From Prolixibacteraceae bacterium (lineage in GTDB: Bacteria; Bacteroidota; Bacteroidia; Bacteroidales; Prolixibacteraceae), in the NCBI GenBank assembly GCA_021740385.1, contig JAIOZY010000048.1:1-38286 (forward strand): a stretch of 38,286 bases of DNA, in the 5' to 3' direction. The translations under genes and the position numbers were made by a program. Shown one piece after another: positions 8,911 to 17,520 of this stretch; position 1 is the first letter of the stretch, and each line of letters opens with the position of its first letter. Under the pieces are notes generated by a model. The model was not told the origin of the DNA. It saw nothing but the letters and a program-made list of their open reading frames with translations, and ran no database searches.

Positions 8911-8985
8911 AGTAAAATTGAAATAAAAAAGGTTGTGGTAAAGAAAAAGGCCTGTAAACAAAACATTATGAAAATAATAATTAAC

Positions 8986-9076
8986 AACCAGCAACCAGTG
9001 ACCAGCAACCAGTGACCAGCAACCAGTGACCAGTGACCAGCAACCAGTGACCAGCAACCAGCAACCAGCAACCAGT
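8986..9076 (+). repeat. 13-copy heptamer tandem repeat abutting a start codon
   Basis: Thirteen uninterrupted 7-base units of the form RACCAGY (mostly AACCAGC, AACCAGT and GACCAGC) fill 91 bases. The last base of the array is directly followed by the ATG of the glycosyltransferase gene at 9077. A GTG at 9026 inside the array is in frame, but would add 17 repeat-encoded residues. An upstream ATG at 8968 runs into the array in another frame and stops at 9013. Because 7 is not a multiple of 3, gain or loss of units changes the frame relation of any upstream start. Confidence 0.92.
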
Positions 9077-11038
9077 ATGAAATTATCGGTTATCATAGTG
9101 AATTACAACGTAAAGCATTTTCTCGAGCAGTGCCTCCACTCGGTCGAGAAAGCATGCAAAAACATTGATGCCGAAATATTTGTGGTCGACAATAACTCGG
9201 TAGACGGCTCCACGGGCATGTTAATTCACAAGTTCCCCAATGTTAACCTGATACTCAACAAGCGAAACCTTGGTTTTTCAAAAGCCAACAACCAGGCCAT
9301 GCGCAAAGCAACCGGCGAGTATGTCCTTCTGCTCAATCCCGATACCGTGGTTGAAGAACAAACTTTTTCAAAGGTGATTGCTTTCATGGACGATCATCCG
9401 GAAGCCGGGGGACTGGGAGTTAAAATGATCGATGGCAAAGGGAAATTCCTGCCCGAATCGAAAAGGGGCTTGCCCACCCCGTGGGTGGCCTTTCACAAAA
9501 TTTTCGGATTGTCGGCCTTGTTTCCAAAGTCGAAAGTTTTTGGCCGTTACCACCTTTCGTACCTCGACGAGAACCAAATACACGAAGTTGATGTGCTGGC
9601 GGGCGCCTTTATGCTTATGCGCCGCGAAGCCCTCGAAAAGGTCGGTTTGCTCGACGAAACCTTTTTCATGTATGGCGAGGACATTGACCTTTCGTACCGT
9701 ATAACCCGGGGCGGGTATAAAAACTACTATTTCTCCGAAACAACAATCATTCACTACAAAGGGGAAAGCACCAAAAAAGGAAGCCTCAATTACGTGCGCA
9801 TTTTCTACAATGCCATGATCATTTTTGCGCGTAAACATTTTTCAAAGCAGTATGCCGGGTGGTTCTCATTCATTATCCATCTGGCCATCTATTTCAGGGC
9901 AGCAATTGCAACCCTTGCCCGGCTGGCTAAAAAGCTGTGGCTCCCACTACTCGATTTCCTGATGGTTTGGCTGGCATTTTTTTTCGTCCTGCCCCACTGG
10001 GAAGCCTACCGCTTCGAACCCGGTTATTATCCGCCCGAGCTGCTACTTGTAGTTATCCCAGCCTACATTGTTGTTTGGCTTACAGGCATATATTACTCGG
10101 GAGGCTACGAAAAACCGGTAAACCTCTTTAAGATAATCCGCGGCATTTTAGCCGGCACACTTTTTATACTGGTCATTTATTCATTGTTGCCCAATTCAGC
10201 CCGTTTTTCAAGGGCCATTATCCTTATGGGTGCCACCTTTTCAATCATTTTTGTTACACTGGCGAGGTTGTTGCTCCATCTTTTTTCAAGGGACAATTTT
10301 TCCCTCGGTGCCCGCAAGCCTAAAAGGGTCGCTATTATAGGGTTGAAAAAAGAGAGCAGGCGCGTAAAGGAACTGCTGAACCAAACCGGCATTGTTACCA
10401 ACATTGTTGGTTACATAACGCCAAAACATAAAGCCCGATCTGCCCGCTACATGGGTGCATTGGGGCAAATAAGGGAAATAGTTGAAATAAACAACATTGA
10501 TGAGTTGATATTTTGTTCGGAAAACGTAAGTTCGCAAAAGGTGATTAAAACAATGCTGCGCCTTTCGGATTTTAACATTGAATACAAAATTGCACCTCCC
10601 GAAAGTGTTTCAATTATTGGCAGTAACTCAATCGATACCGCCGGCGACCTATACGTTGTAAACGTGAACGCGATATCGAAAGAGAAAAACAGGCGTAACA
10701 AGCGTTTGTTCGACTGGGTTTTTTCTTTGGCGTTGCTTATCAGCTACCCCGTTAGCATTTGGTTTATCGAAAAACGGGGCGGCGTTCTAACCAACATTTT
10801 TAACGTTTTAAGCCGAAAACGCACATGGGTAGGGTATCACGAAATAAATTCGGAACTTTACCTTGGTTTGCCGGTTATCCGAAAAGGCATATTGAAGACA
10901 ACCGATGCCCTCGATTTTATCGAAGAAAAACCCGAAGTGATCGACCGCCTGAACATGTTGTATGCACGCGATTATAACCTGATGAAGGATATTGAAATTG
11001 TAATGAAATCGTTTAAAAAACTGGGGCAAAAAGAATGA
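9077..11038 (+). CDS. GT2 glycosyltransferase fused to degenerate sugar-phosphotransferase module
   Basis: A 653-residue protein. Residues 1 to about 260 are a family 2 glycosyltransferase: SVIIVNYN at the start, VVDNNSVDGS, the NPDT acidic site, and GEDIDLSYR near 200. Residues about 265-405 hold five or so membrane helices. A Rossmann-like segment follows at about 413-520 (KRVAIIGLKK). The end resembles the C-terminal part of polyprenyl-phosphate glycosylphosphotransferases (KRLFDWVFSLALL near 541, then NVLSRKRTWVGY and a closing YARDYNLMKDIEIV). The stretch that should carry the catalytic Asp-Glu of that enzyme class is missing. It probably adds a sugar at the inner membrane during glycan assembly. 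The start is placed at the ATG after the heptamer array because it opens the GT2 fold. The next gene overlaps by four bases. Confidence 0.85.
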   Translation: MKLSVIIVNYNVKHFLEQCLHSVEKACKNIDAEIFVVDNNSVDGSTGMLIHKFPNVNLILNKRNLGFSKANNQAMRKATGEYVLLLNPDTVVEEQTFSKVIAFMDDHPEAGGLGVKMIDGKGKFLPESKRGLPTPWVAFHKIFGLSALFPKSKVFGRYHLSYLDENQIHEVDVLAGAFMLMRREALEKVGLLDETFFMYGEDIDLSYRITRGGYKNYYFSETTIIHYKGESTKKGSLNYVRIFYNAMIIFARKHFSKQYAGWFSFIIHLAIYFRAAIATLARLAKKLWLPLLDFLMVWLAFFFVLPHWEAYRFEPGYYPPELLLVVIPAYIVVWLTGIYYSGGYEKPVNLFKIIRGILAGTLFILVIYSLLPNSARFSRAIILMGATFSIIFVTLARLLLHLFSRDNFSLGARKPKRVAIIGLKKESRRVKELLNQTGIVTNIVGYITPKHKARSARYMGALGQIREIVEINNIDELIFCSENVSSQKVIKTMLRLSDFNIEYKIAPPESVSIIGSNSIDTAGDLYVVNVNAISKEKNRRNKRLFDWVFSLALLISYPVSIWFIEKRGGVLTNIFNVLSRKRTWVGYHEINSELYLGLPVIRKGILKTTDALDFIEEKPEVIDRLNMLYARDYNLMKDIEIVMKSFKKLGQKE

Positions 11039-11553
11039 TTAACCGTGATGATATAACCCTGAGGGCGCTTGAACCCGATGATGTTGAGCTACTCTACAAA
11101 TGGGAAAACGACCCTGAAACATGGAAGGTTAGCAGCACCCGTGGACCCGTTTCAAAGTTTATGCTGGCAAGTTACATTAAATCGTGCGACAAAGATTTTT
11201 GGGAAAGCAGGGAAATGCGGCTTATTATTGAAAGCATTGAAGGTGAGCCGTATGGATCGGTTGAGTTGTTCGATTTTGATCCATTTCATATGCGGGCAGG
11301 CGTTGGCATTATCGTTTTTGAAAAAGGTAAACGTAGAAGAGGAATTGCAACTGCTGCACTTGAATTTTTAATTGATTATTCATTAAACGAATTGGGCATT
11401 TATCAGCTTTGGGCCAATGTTGCCGAAAGCAACGAGCCCAGTCTGAAGCTTTTTCAAAAAATGGGTTTTGAAATTGCCGGTCTGAAAAAGAACTGGCTAA
11501 AAATTCCCGGCAAGGGCTGGGAAGGGGAATACCTGTTGCAGAAAATACTTTAA
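11035..11553 (+). CDS. GNAT N-acetyltransferase (RimJ/RimL-like)
   Basis: A 172-residue protein of typical GNAT size. It begins with the RimL-type opening ITLRALEPDDVELLYKWEND. It has the acetyl-CoA loop region IIVFEKGKRRRGIATAALEFL (residues about 97-117), and the later LWANVAESNEPSLKLFQKMGFEIAG motif. It should transfer an acyl group from CoA to an amine. Its ATG overlaps the stop of the glycosyltransferase gene (ATGA), which implies translational coupling. That favours a sugar amine or a glycan precursor as acceptor over a ribosomal protein, though this is inference. The next gene is also acyltransferase-like. Confidence 0.9.
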   Translation: MINRDDITLRALEPDDVELLYKWENDPETWKVSSTRGPVSKFMLASYIKSCDKDFWESREMRLIIESIEGEPYGSVELFDFDPFHMRAGVGIIVFEKGKRRRGIATAALEFLIDYSLNELGIYQLWANVAESNEPSLKLFQKMGFEIAGLKKNWLKIPGKGWEGEYLLQKIL

Positions 11554-11584
11554 ACAACCCGGTACGTTACAAAATATATCAGGC

Positions 11585-12688
11585 ATGGAGAAAAAACTTT
11601 CATCTTCGGTATGTATAAAGCAAAGCCCGATGGTTTCGCCCGAAATAATCCGTTTACTGAAATCGACCCTGTGGGGTACGCCCGGCCTTACTCAATACCA
11701 GCACATCGAAACCGAAAAAACCATTTTCGATATTGGCTCACCGCAATTTTTCAGCCTCGAAAGAAACAACAGGCTTTTGTGCACCCTATGCCTCGCCGGG
11801 CGAAAAGTGAATATTGAAAACACGTTGTTCGAAAGTCATTACGTGCGTTACCTCGCTGCCCATAGTTCTTTAAACGGGAAAAGAAAACGGAAGCTTGTAA
11901 CCGGTTTGAATGGTTCTCGGGGTTTGGTTAAACGGTTTATGGAGGAGGTTTTCAAATTTGGCCCTTCAGCAGAAGTTTTAAACCAGAATCTCGCTAAAAC
12001 GGTTTATTATGCGTATGTTGAAACCGAAAATGAACAATCAATCCGCTTGTGTAACCACTTTGGTTTTAAGAAAGTAAGCAGCATGGAAACGGTTTCTTTC
12101 AGCAGGTTCTCACCCAAAAAGCATGAAAGTGTAAGGCACGCCGAAAAAACAGAATATAACCTGTTGCAAAAAGCTATATTGGAGCAAAACGCCGGTCACA
12201 ATTTTGTAAACCTGGAACATGTTTTTTACAACAACGATTATTTTGTATATAAGTTAAATGGCGAAATTGTTGCCGGTGTACAAGCCAATCCCATGTGCTG
12301 GGCTTTCAGGAATTTGCCGGGATTTAGCGGCAAAATATTGTTAAAGGCCCTACCCCGTGTCCCTTACCTGAAACGCTTAATTAACCCTAACCGGTTCTCT
12401 TTTTCGGCCTTTGAAGGCATATTTTGCAAACCGGGTTTCGAATGGGTGCTTAATTCATTGTTCGAGTCGGTACTGGCTGTTCAGGGGAACTACACGGCCC
12501 TGATATGGCTCGATGTACAAAGCCCCCTAATAAAATGCATCAGGAAAAATTGCAAGCTTGGTTTAATGGATAAGATCAATTCCAATGGCGGGGGCGACAT
12601 TCTTGTGCGTGGCGAGAACCTGACCGAAGCCGAATGGAAATCGATGATCGAAAAACCCATGTACGTTTCCAGCTTCGATTTTAATTGA
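11585..12688 (+). CDS. GNAT-like protein, 367 residues, function unknown
   Basis: A 367-residue cytoplasmic-looking protein without signal or membrane segments. Around residues 100-170 it shows GNAT features: GSRGLVKRFMEEVF, then AYVETENEQSIRLCNHFGFKKV, the usual GNAT late motif in which two sister molecules are told apart by neighbouring residues. The second half (about 190-367) may be a second, degenerate GNAT-like half, or a family-specific domain; it includes LNGEIVAGVQANP, which looks like a GNAT central strand. It lies 31 bp after the RimL-like gene and probably belongs to the same transcript. I do not know a named family for it; an acyl or aminoacyl transfer role in the glycan cluster is a guess. 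Confidence 0.7.
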   Translation: MEKKLSSSVCIKQSPMVSPEIIRLLKSTLWGTPGLTQYQHIETEKTIFDIGSPQFFSLERNNRLLCTLCLAGRKVNIENTLFESHYVRYLAAHSSLNGKRKRKLVTGLNGSRGLVKRFMEEVFKFGPSAEVLNQNLAKTVYYAYVETENEQSIRLCNHFGFKKVSSMETVSFSRFSPKKHESVRHAEKTEYNLLQKAILEQNAGHNFVNLEHVFYNNDYFVYKLNGEIVAGVQANPMCWAFRNLPGFSGKILLKALPRVPYLKRLINPNRFSFSAFEGIFCKPGFEWVLNSLFESVLAVQGNYTALIWLDVQSPLIKCIRKNCKLGLMDKINSNGGGDILVRGENLTEAEWKSMIEKPMYVSSFDFN

Positions 12689-12793
12689 TGTGGTTTCTAT
12701 TTAACGGAATAAAACCATTTCAGAAAGATTCAATTTGTTTGTCACTATTAGTGTTTCAATTTTTCCTAAAACAACTACTGACAAATGACTTTC

Positions 12794-12816
12794 GAGAAAT
12801 TGCCATGGAATTTCTC
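12794..12816. terminator. Hairpin between convergent genes
   Basis: An 8-bp perfect stem (GAGAAATT/AATTTCTC) with a 7-base loop lies just past the GNAT-like gene and reaches the stop codon of the convergent carbamoyltransferase gene. There is no T-run on either side, so it is at best a weak bidirectional terminator. Confidence 0.35.
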
Positions 12817-14467
12817 AATAATTAACCGAGTGAACTTTCCCGTTTAGCACAACGGCATCGGCACCCATTTTTTTGGCTGAGTTTATTGCATCGGTTTCGG
12901 TATGTACCATGGGTTCGCCTTTTGCATTGAACGAGGTATTGATAAGGGCTTTAATTCCGTATTTTTCATCAAGTAATGAAAGCAGGTCGAATAAATACGG
13001 ATTTTCATCCCGCCTGAAAATGGTTTGTATACGTGCAGTGCCATTGGCATGAATAACACCGGGAATTTCAGTCTGCTGCTTCTCGGGGATTTTTAAATCG
13101 AGCAGCATGAAACGGGTTAGCGGATGTACCTCTTTAAGCCCGGTAAAGTAACGGGTATTTTTATCGAGCATAACGGGAGCAACGGGGCGGTACCATTCAC
13201 GTTCTTTCAGGGTTACGCTTACCTTTCGGGCGAGGGCTTTTGTTGGCAGTGCCAGCAAGCTGCGGTTTCCCAGTGCACGGGGTCCGGCTTCGCCTGTTCC
13301 GTTGCAAAGGCCAATAACTTTTCCTTCTGAAAGAAGTTTTGCTGCCTGTTGCAGGTCTTCGTCCGAAAAACCGGGAGCAATATTATTCAACCCCCAATTG
13401 TTGAGGTACGGGTGGTGTTTCAGTATTTTATGCCCCTTTTTCCACTCGCCAAAAGCAGCCGCACCGAGTGCAAGGCCTGAATCATCGGGACAAGGCGGGA
13501 TGAATATTTTTTCAAAAAGGCCGCTATCTACAATGGCCGAATTGGTGGTTATGTTTAACGCGCAACCTCCTGTGTAATAAAGATTTTTACATCCGGTGAG
13601 GGTATACAAATCGTCGAGCTTCAAAAGGGTTTCGCGCATGAACAGTTCCTGTATGGTGGCGGCAACATCCTGTAAAAACGTGTTATGCTGGTCAAACGAT
13701 TTCATATCGATACCAAAATCGCTTTTTACTTTTTCGAAGAACACCGAGCGTTTTCCCCAAATATCGCCAAACCAGTTGTTTTGCCTAAGCCAGAAGTCGA
13801 TATCCTCGTTGTAGCTACCCAGGGCAGCATACCCCATCAGTTTGCCCGGCACACTGTTTTGTTCTTCAATGCCTGCCCCGATAATGCCAAATGTAAGGGC
13901 ATTTGCATTGTAAAGCGATGTGAAGTTTTTCAGTTCCCAGTGGTGTTCAACCGGAACAATTTTCCCCATGCGGTACATCCATGCCGAGAAATTGGAAAGG
14001 CTTGCCCCGCCATCGAAATGGACAAGCAGGCTGTTTTCTTCAAACCCGCCAAAAAAGGGAAGGCATGAAAAAACGTGTGCGAGCTCGTGGTTCAGGATGT
14101 AACCGTCAATTTCGCGGTCGAACCACCAAAGACGGCCCTTCTCGCTGTCTTTGGTAAGCCGGTTTATCAAAGGCGCTTCAAACCTTATTTGCCCGTCTGA
14201 GCTTATAAATGCACGCCCCACAGCGTTGTCGGTAAAAATAACGTCAATGTCTTTATCAACCAGTTTTGCTTCCCTTATGAGTTCGGGCAGGTATTTGTAT
14301 AGTTTGTTATCCCTTTTGCGCCGTGTAATGCGTTCGAGCTGAATAAATTTTTCTACGGCTCCCTGGTTAAGCAAGGCAAGACCGTGATCGTGAACGTACT
14401 GAGGCCATTCAGAGTCGAGCCTGTCTTGTATACCGTAAATTCCCAAAGTTGCCCTTGTTTCGTTCAT
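12815..14467 (-). CDS. Carbamoyltransferase (NodU/CmcH/TobZ family)
   Basis: A 550-residue protein of the family that makes a carbamoyl-adenylate from carbamoyl phosphate and ATP and passes the carbamoyl group to a hydroxyl, often on a sugar. Visible family marks are NHELAHVFSC near residue 125 (metal-binding His pair), VHFDGGAS, GGCALNITTN near 300, PDDSGLALGAAA near 330, and the C-terminal domain with GEAGPRALGNRSLLA near 390, WYRPVAP and INTSFNAKGEP. The N-terminus departs from the usual opening but has the expected length. Its start overlaps the DUF6427 gene by four bases, so it is translationally coupled to it. It is the last gene of the - strand run that begins with the DUF2723 gene. 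The acceptor is unknown; an envelope glycan is suggested by the neighbours. Confidence 0.93.
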   Translation of the reverse strand: MNETRATLGIYGIQDRLDSEWPQYVHDHGLALLNQGAVEKFIQLERITRRKRDNKLYKYLPELIREAKLVDKDIDVIFTDNAVGRAFISSDGQIRFEAPLINRLTKDSEKGRLWWFDREIDGYILNHELAHVFSCLPFFGGFEENSLLVHFDGGASLSNFSAWMYRMGKIVPVEHHWELKNFTSLYNANALTFGIIGAGIEEQNSVPGKLMGYAALGSYNEDIDFWLRQNNWFGDIWGKRSVFFEKVKSDFGIDMKSFDQHNTFLQDVAATIQELFMRETLLKLDDLYTLTGCKNLYYTGGCALNITTNSAIVDSGLFEKIFIPPCPDDSGLALGAAAFGEWKKGHKILKHHPYLNNWGLNNIAPGFSDEDLQQAAKLLSEGKVIGLCNGTGEAGPRALGNRSLLALPTKALARKVSVTLKEREWYRPVAPVMLDKNTRYFTGLKEVHPLTRFMLLDLKIPEKQQTEIPGVIHANGTARIQTIFRRDENPYLFDLLSLLDEKYGIKALINTSFNAKGEPMVHTETDAINSAKKMGADAVVLNGKVHSVNY

Positions 14468-15447
14468 TTAATAAAAAATTGTATTGTAACTGAAATCACA
14501 ATCAATATTACAAAAAACAATTCAGCCCAAAAACGGCGACGCATAAACGTGAGATAGTTCGTAATTAGAAAAGAGAGGGGCAGGGTTAAAATCACAACTA
14601 TTTCATACGAAACTACCGGAAAAGTAAGTAATATTAACGAAGAAATGAAATAGAAGAATAAAATTTTGAAATACCGGCGGCTGCTGATCTTTTTTTCATC
14701 GTATTGGGTTAGTATAAAAAAGCTCGAAACAAGGGTAATCAATACCAGGTAAATAAAAAAAGCCTGCACGGGCCATTGCTGTAAAATGGTTGTTTCCCTC
14801 TTTTGAAAAACATTGGCCAGAATATCCCAAAGTTGTGCGGTATTTTGAAAAACGTAATAGTACGAAATGGTTAAACCCCAGGCTAACAGCAAACCGGCAA
14901 AGGGGTTCACAAATTCCCGCCAGTTATTTCGGGCCTTAACCGTGGTTAAACTTATGGGTACCAGTAAAACCAGCAGGCTTACAGGAAGATAAAACAAACC
15001 GGCAATACCCGTTAGCAAACCGGCATCGAAAGCATGGCTGTGGGCCTTGCGTGCATCGTAAGCATCGAAAAGGCGTTTTATAGCCTGAAGCAGGAAAATT
15101 GCCGAAAATGTAACCGGCTGTATTACATGCAGGCCCGGCAGTGCCAGTGCCGCAAACATAAAAAGGTAAGCCGGAAGAAACGTTCGTTCGCGGATAAAAT
15201 TAAACCGTGAGTTTATGGACAAAAGCTGAAAGCAGATGACCATAATGAGTGCAAAATTGATAATCACGGCAACCGTGGGCGAAATACCGGCATTGAACAG
15301 GGGCATGAACAGCGGGGCACATACCAGGCAGTCGTTAGGCGGAAACGTGTCGGGGGTTAACAGGGAGCCCAGCAATAACAACATCCCGGTAACCGGTACC
15401 AGGATAAAATTGTATACGCTGTTTGTCCTGAAAATCCTTAATAACAT
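14464..15447 (-). CDS. Multi-pass membrane protein (DUF6427-like)
   Basis: A 327-residue, strongly hydrophobic protein with about nine or ten predicted membrane helices from residue 12 to the end and few soluble stretches. The opening MLLRIFRTNS and an NDCLVCAPLF loop fit the DUF6427 family of Bacteroidota as I remember it. No catalytic motif is recognised. It sits 38 bp after purD and overlaps the carbamoyltransferase by four bases, so it could supply a membrane function for that enzyme, such as carrying or presenting a lipid-linked acceptor. This is inference from coupling only. Confidence 0.8.
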   Translation of the reverse strand: MLLRIFRTNSVYNFILVPVTGMLLLLGSLLTPDTFPPNDCLVCAPLFMPLFNAGISPTVAVIINFALIMVICFQLLSINSRFNFIRERTFLPAYLFMFAALALPGLHVIQPVTFSAIFLLQAIKRLFDAYDARKAHSHAFDAGLLTGIAGLFYLPVSLLVLLVPISLTTVKARNNWREFVNPFAGLLLAWGLTISYYYVFQNTAQLWDILANVFQKRETTILQQWPVQAFFIYLVLITLVSSFFILTQYDEKKISSRRYFKILFFYFISSLILLTFPVVSYEIVVILTLPLSFLITNYLTFMRRRFWAELFFVILIVISVTIQFFIK

Positions 15448-15485
15448 TTCGGTATGCCATTTTTATTCCGTAATCAAAAGCTTTT

Positions 15486-16754
15486 TCAAAGGTCAAATCC
15501 AATGTCTTTTCGGAAATAGCTTTTCCCAAAACGGATTTTTTCCGCGTTTGAGTATGAAACTTTTAGTGCTTCGGCAAATGTTCTTCCAACCGAACTTATT
15601 GAAAGCACCCTTCCTCCTGAAGTCACTACTTTGTCCTTATTCAATGCAGTACCTGCATGGAAAACGATGCTGCCTGTTACGCTGTCAATTCCTTTAACAA
15701 TCAGTCCCTTTTCATATTTTCCGGGATAACCGCCCGACACCATCATAACTGTGGCAGCTGCATTTTCATCAATTTCCACTACTTTTTCGCCGAGGTTGTT
15801 TTGGGCAACACCCTCGAGCAAATCGGTTAAATCGCTTTTTATACGCAACACAACAGCCTCCGTTTCGGGGTCGCCCATGCGTACGTTGTATTCAATAACG
15901 TAGGGCTTGCCACCGCAGTTAATGAGTCCGAAAAAAATGAACCCTTTGTAAACAATTCCTTCTTTCTGAAGTCCTTTAATGGTGGGCTTTATGATCTTTT
16001 CTTCAACTTTTTGCATAAAAACATCGTCGGCAAATGGTACAGGTGAAATGGCTCCCATGCCGCCGGTATTCAATCCGGTATCGCCTTCTCCTATGCGCTT
16101 ATAATCTTTGGCTTCGGGCAGTATTTTGTAGTCATTCCCATCGGTAATTACAAAAACCGATAATTCAATGCCCGAAAGGAATTCTTCAATTACAACTTTA
16201 CTGCTGGCTTTTCCGAATTTGCCATTCAGCATTTCATCGAGCTGGGCCAGAGCATCATCAAAATTGTCGATAATGAGCACCCCTTTACCGGCCGCCAGCC
16301 CGTCGGCTTTTAAAACGTATGGCGGTTTCAGGTTTTGCATAAATGTTTTAGCCTTATCGGTTTCACCGGCTGTGAATGTTTTATATCGGGCAGTAGGTAT
16401 GCCGTATTTTGTCATAAAGGCCTTTGCAAAATCCTTACTGCCTTCAAGCATGGCGCCTTTTGTTGTGGGACCAATAACGGGAATGTTTTTTAATTCGCTG
16501 TCGTAAAGGAAAAAATCTGCCAAACCTTCTACCAACGGCACTTCGGGGCCAACCAGTACCATATCGATACCGTTTAAAATAACGGCTTGCTTTATGGCTT
16601 CAAAATCGGTAACCCCAAGTGGGAGGTTTATCCCCAATTGGCCGGTACCGGCATTTCCCGGTGCAAAAAACAATTTGTCAATTTTTGGGCTTTGTTTTAT
16701 TTTCCAGCCCAGGGCGTGTTCGCGTCCGCCCGATCCGATAATTAATAAATCCAT
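15486..16754 (-). CDS. purD: Phosphoribosylamine-glycine ligase
   Basis: A 422-residue ATP-grasp enzyme of normal length. It has the N-terminal [12 protein letters not shown] loop, [14 protein letters not shown], the ATP-grasp core ([17 protein letters not shown]), [13 protein letters not shown], and the [14 protein letters not shown] metal site. It performs the second step of purine synthesis, joining glycine to 5-phosphoribosylamine with ATP in the cytoplasm. Its start lies 12 bp after the polysaccharide deacetylase gene, and DUF6427 follows after 38 bp, so a purine gene is embedded in an otherwise envelope-related run. No promoter of its own is visible. Confidence 0.97.
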   Translation of the reverse strand: MDLLIIGSGGREHALGWKIKQSPKIDKLFFAPGNAGTGQLGINLPLGVTDFEAIKQAVILNGIDMVLVGPEVPLVEGLADFFLYDSELKNIPVIGPTTKGAMLEGSKDFAKAFMTKYGIPTARYKTFTAGETDKAKTFMQNLKPPYVLKADGLAAGKGVLIIDNFDDALAQLDEMLNGKFGKASSKVVIEEFLSGIELSVFVITDGNDYKILPEAKDYKRIGEGDTGLNTGGMGAISPVPFADDVFMQKVEEKIIKPTIKGLQKEGIVYKGFIFFGLINCGGKPYVIEYNVRMGDPETEAVVLRIKSDLTDLLEGVAQNNLGEKVVEIDENAAATVMMVSGGYPGKYEKGLIVKGIDSVTGSIVFHAGTALNKDKVVTSGGRVLSISSVGRTFAEALKVSYSNAEKIRFGKSYFRKDIGFDL

Positions 16755-16766
16755 TTATAAAAAAGT

Positions 16767-17483
16767 TTATGCCCTGTTACTTCGCTTATTAAAATTATCA
16801 CGTGCTTTTTGCAGTTGTTTCATCCATGGGGGTATTGTGTTTTTTTGTTTTTCAGGTATTTCAATTTTTCCAAACGAATACCCCTGATCAACCAAATTTT
16901 CGATAACCCGGGGTAACGATTCCAGGACGTTTTTCCTTGCTTTTAGCGAGTCGTGAAAAGTTATGATGGAGCCATCCCTTACATAACACATCACATTTTG
17001 GGTGCAGTTTTCAGGTGTAAGCCCCCGGTCGTAGTCGCAACTGATTACATCCCACATAATGATGTTGTATTTTTTGTGTAGCCTGTTAAACTGCGATTGT
17101 TTCATCAATCCGTAAGGCGGCCTGAACATATTTGACCGAATATATTCCGAGGCCTTTTCAACATTTTCGATGTAATATTTTACCGAGCTGCTTAACCCTT
17201 TTATATGGTTGAAAGTATGGTTGCCCGTAGAATGACCGTTTTCAATAATTTGGCGATAAATTTCCGGGTATTTCATCACGTTTTCGCCCACACAAAAAAA
17301 AGTAGCTTCTATGTTATACTTTTTAAGGATTTCGAGCACATCGGGAGTGACCTCCGGCACCGGCCCATCGTCGAATGTAAGGTATACTTTCTTTTCAGAA
17401 GCAGGCATACGCCACACCAAACGCGGGAACATTCGTGTTAGCCAATCAGGAAAATGAACCCTTATATTCAGCGGCTTACTCAT
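16767..17483 (-). CDS. Polysaccharide deacetylase (NodB-type)
   Basis: A 238-residue protein with a complete NodB homology core. Motif 1 is TFDDGP (Asp38, Asp39), motif 2 is HSTGNHTFNH (metal ligands His89 and His93), motif 3 is RPPYG at residue 121, motif 4 is WDVISCDYD, and motif 5 is ITFHDS with His177. These are the residues of metal-dependent carbohydrate esterase family 4 enzymes, which remove N-acetyl groups from glycans or peptidoglycan. There is no clear signal peptide; the N-terminus is amphipathic and basic, so a membrane-associated or cytoplasmic place is possible. It lies 37 bp downstream of the DUF2723 gene and 12 bp upstream of purD. Confidence 0.93.
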   Translation of the reverse strand: MSKPLNIRVHFPDWLTRMFPRLVWRMPASEKKVYLTFDDGPVPEVTPDVLEILKKYNIEATFFCVGENVMKYPEIYRQIIENGHSTGNHTFNHIKGLSSSVKYYIENVEKASEYIRSNMFRPPYGLMKQSQFNRLHKKYNIIMWDVISCDYDRGLTPENCTQNVMCYVRDGSIITFHDSLKARKNVLESLPRVIENLVDQGYSFGKIEIPEKQKNTIPPWMKQLQKARDNFNKRSNRA

Positions 17484-17520
17484 AAAAACAATTCTTTTTT
17501 TTTACAATAAAGCAATGTGC

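Noticed and set aside
9026-9076. GTG start giving the glycosyltransferase 17 extra residues
   Set aside because: The extra residues are translated heptamer repeat; the GT2 fold opens at the ATG at 9077.
8986-9076. CRISPR-like array
   Set aside because: Units are 7 bases long without spacers; this is a simple tandem repeat.
9368-9838. 156-codon frame opposite the glycosyltransferase
   Set aside because: Antisense shadow of a gene with good family motifs.
15335-15529. 64-codon frame across the purD/DUF6427 junction
   Set aside because: It overlaps the purD end in another frame and has no family resemblance; its second half is a shadow of DUF6427.
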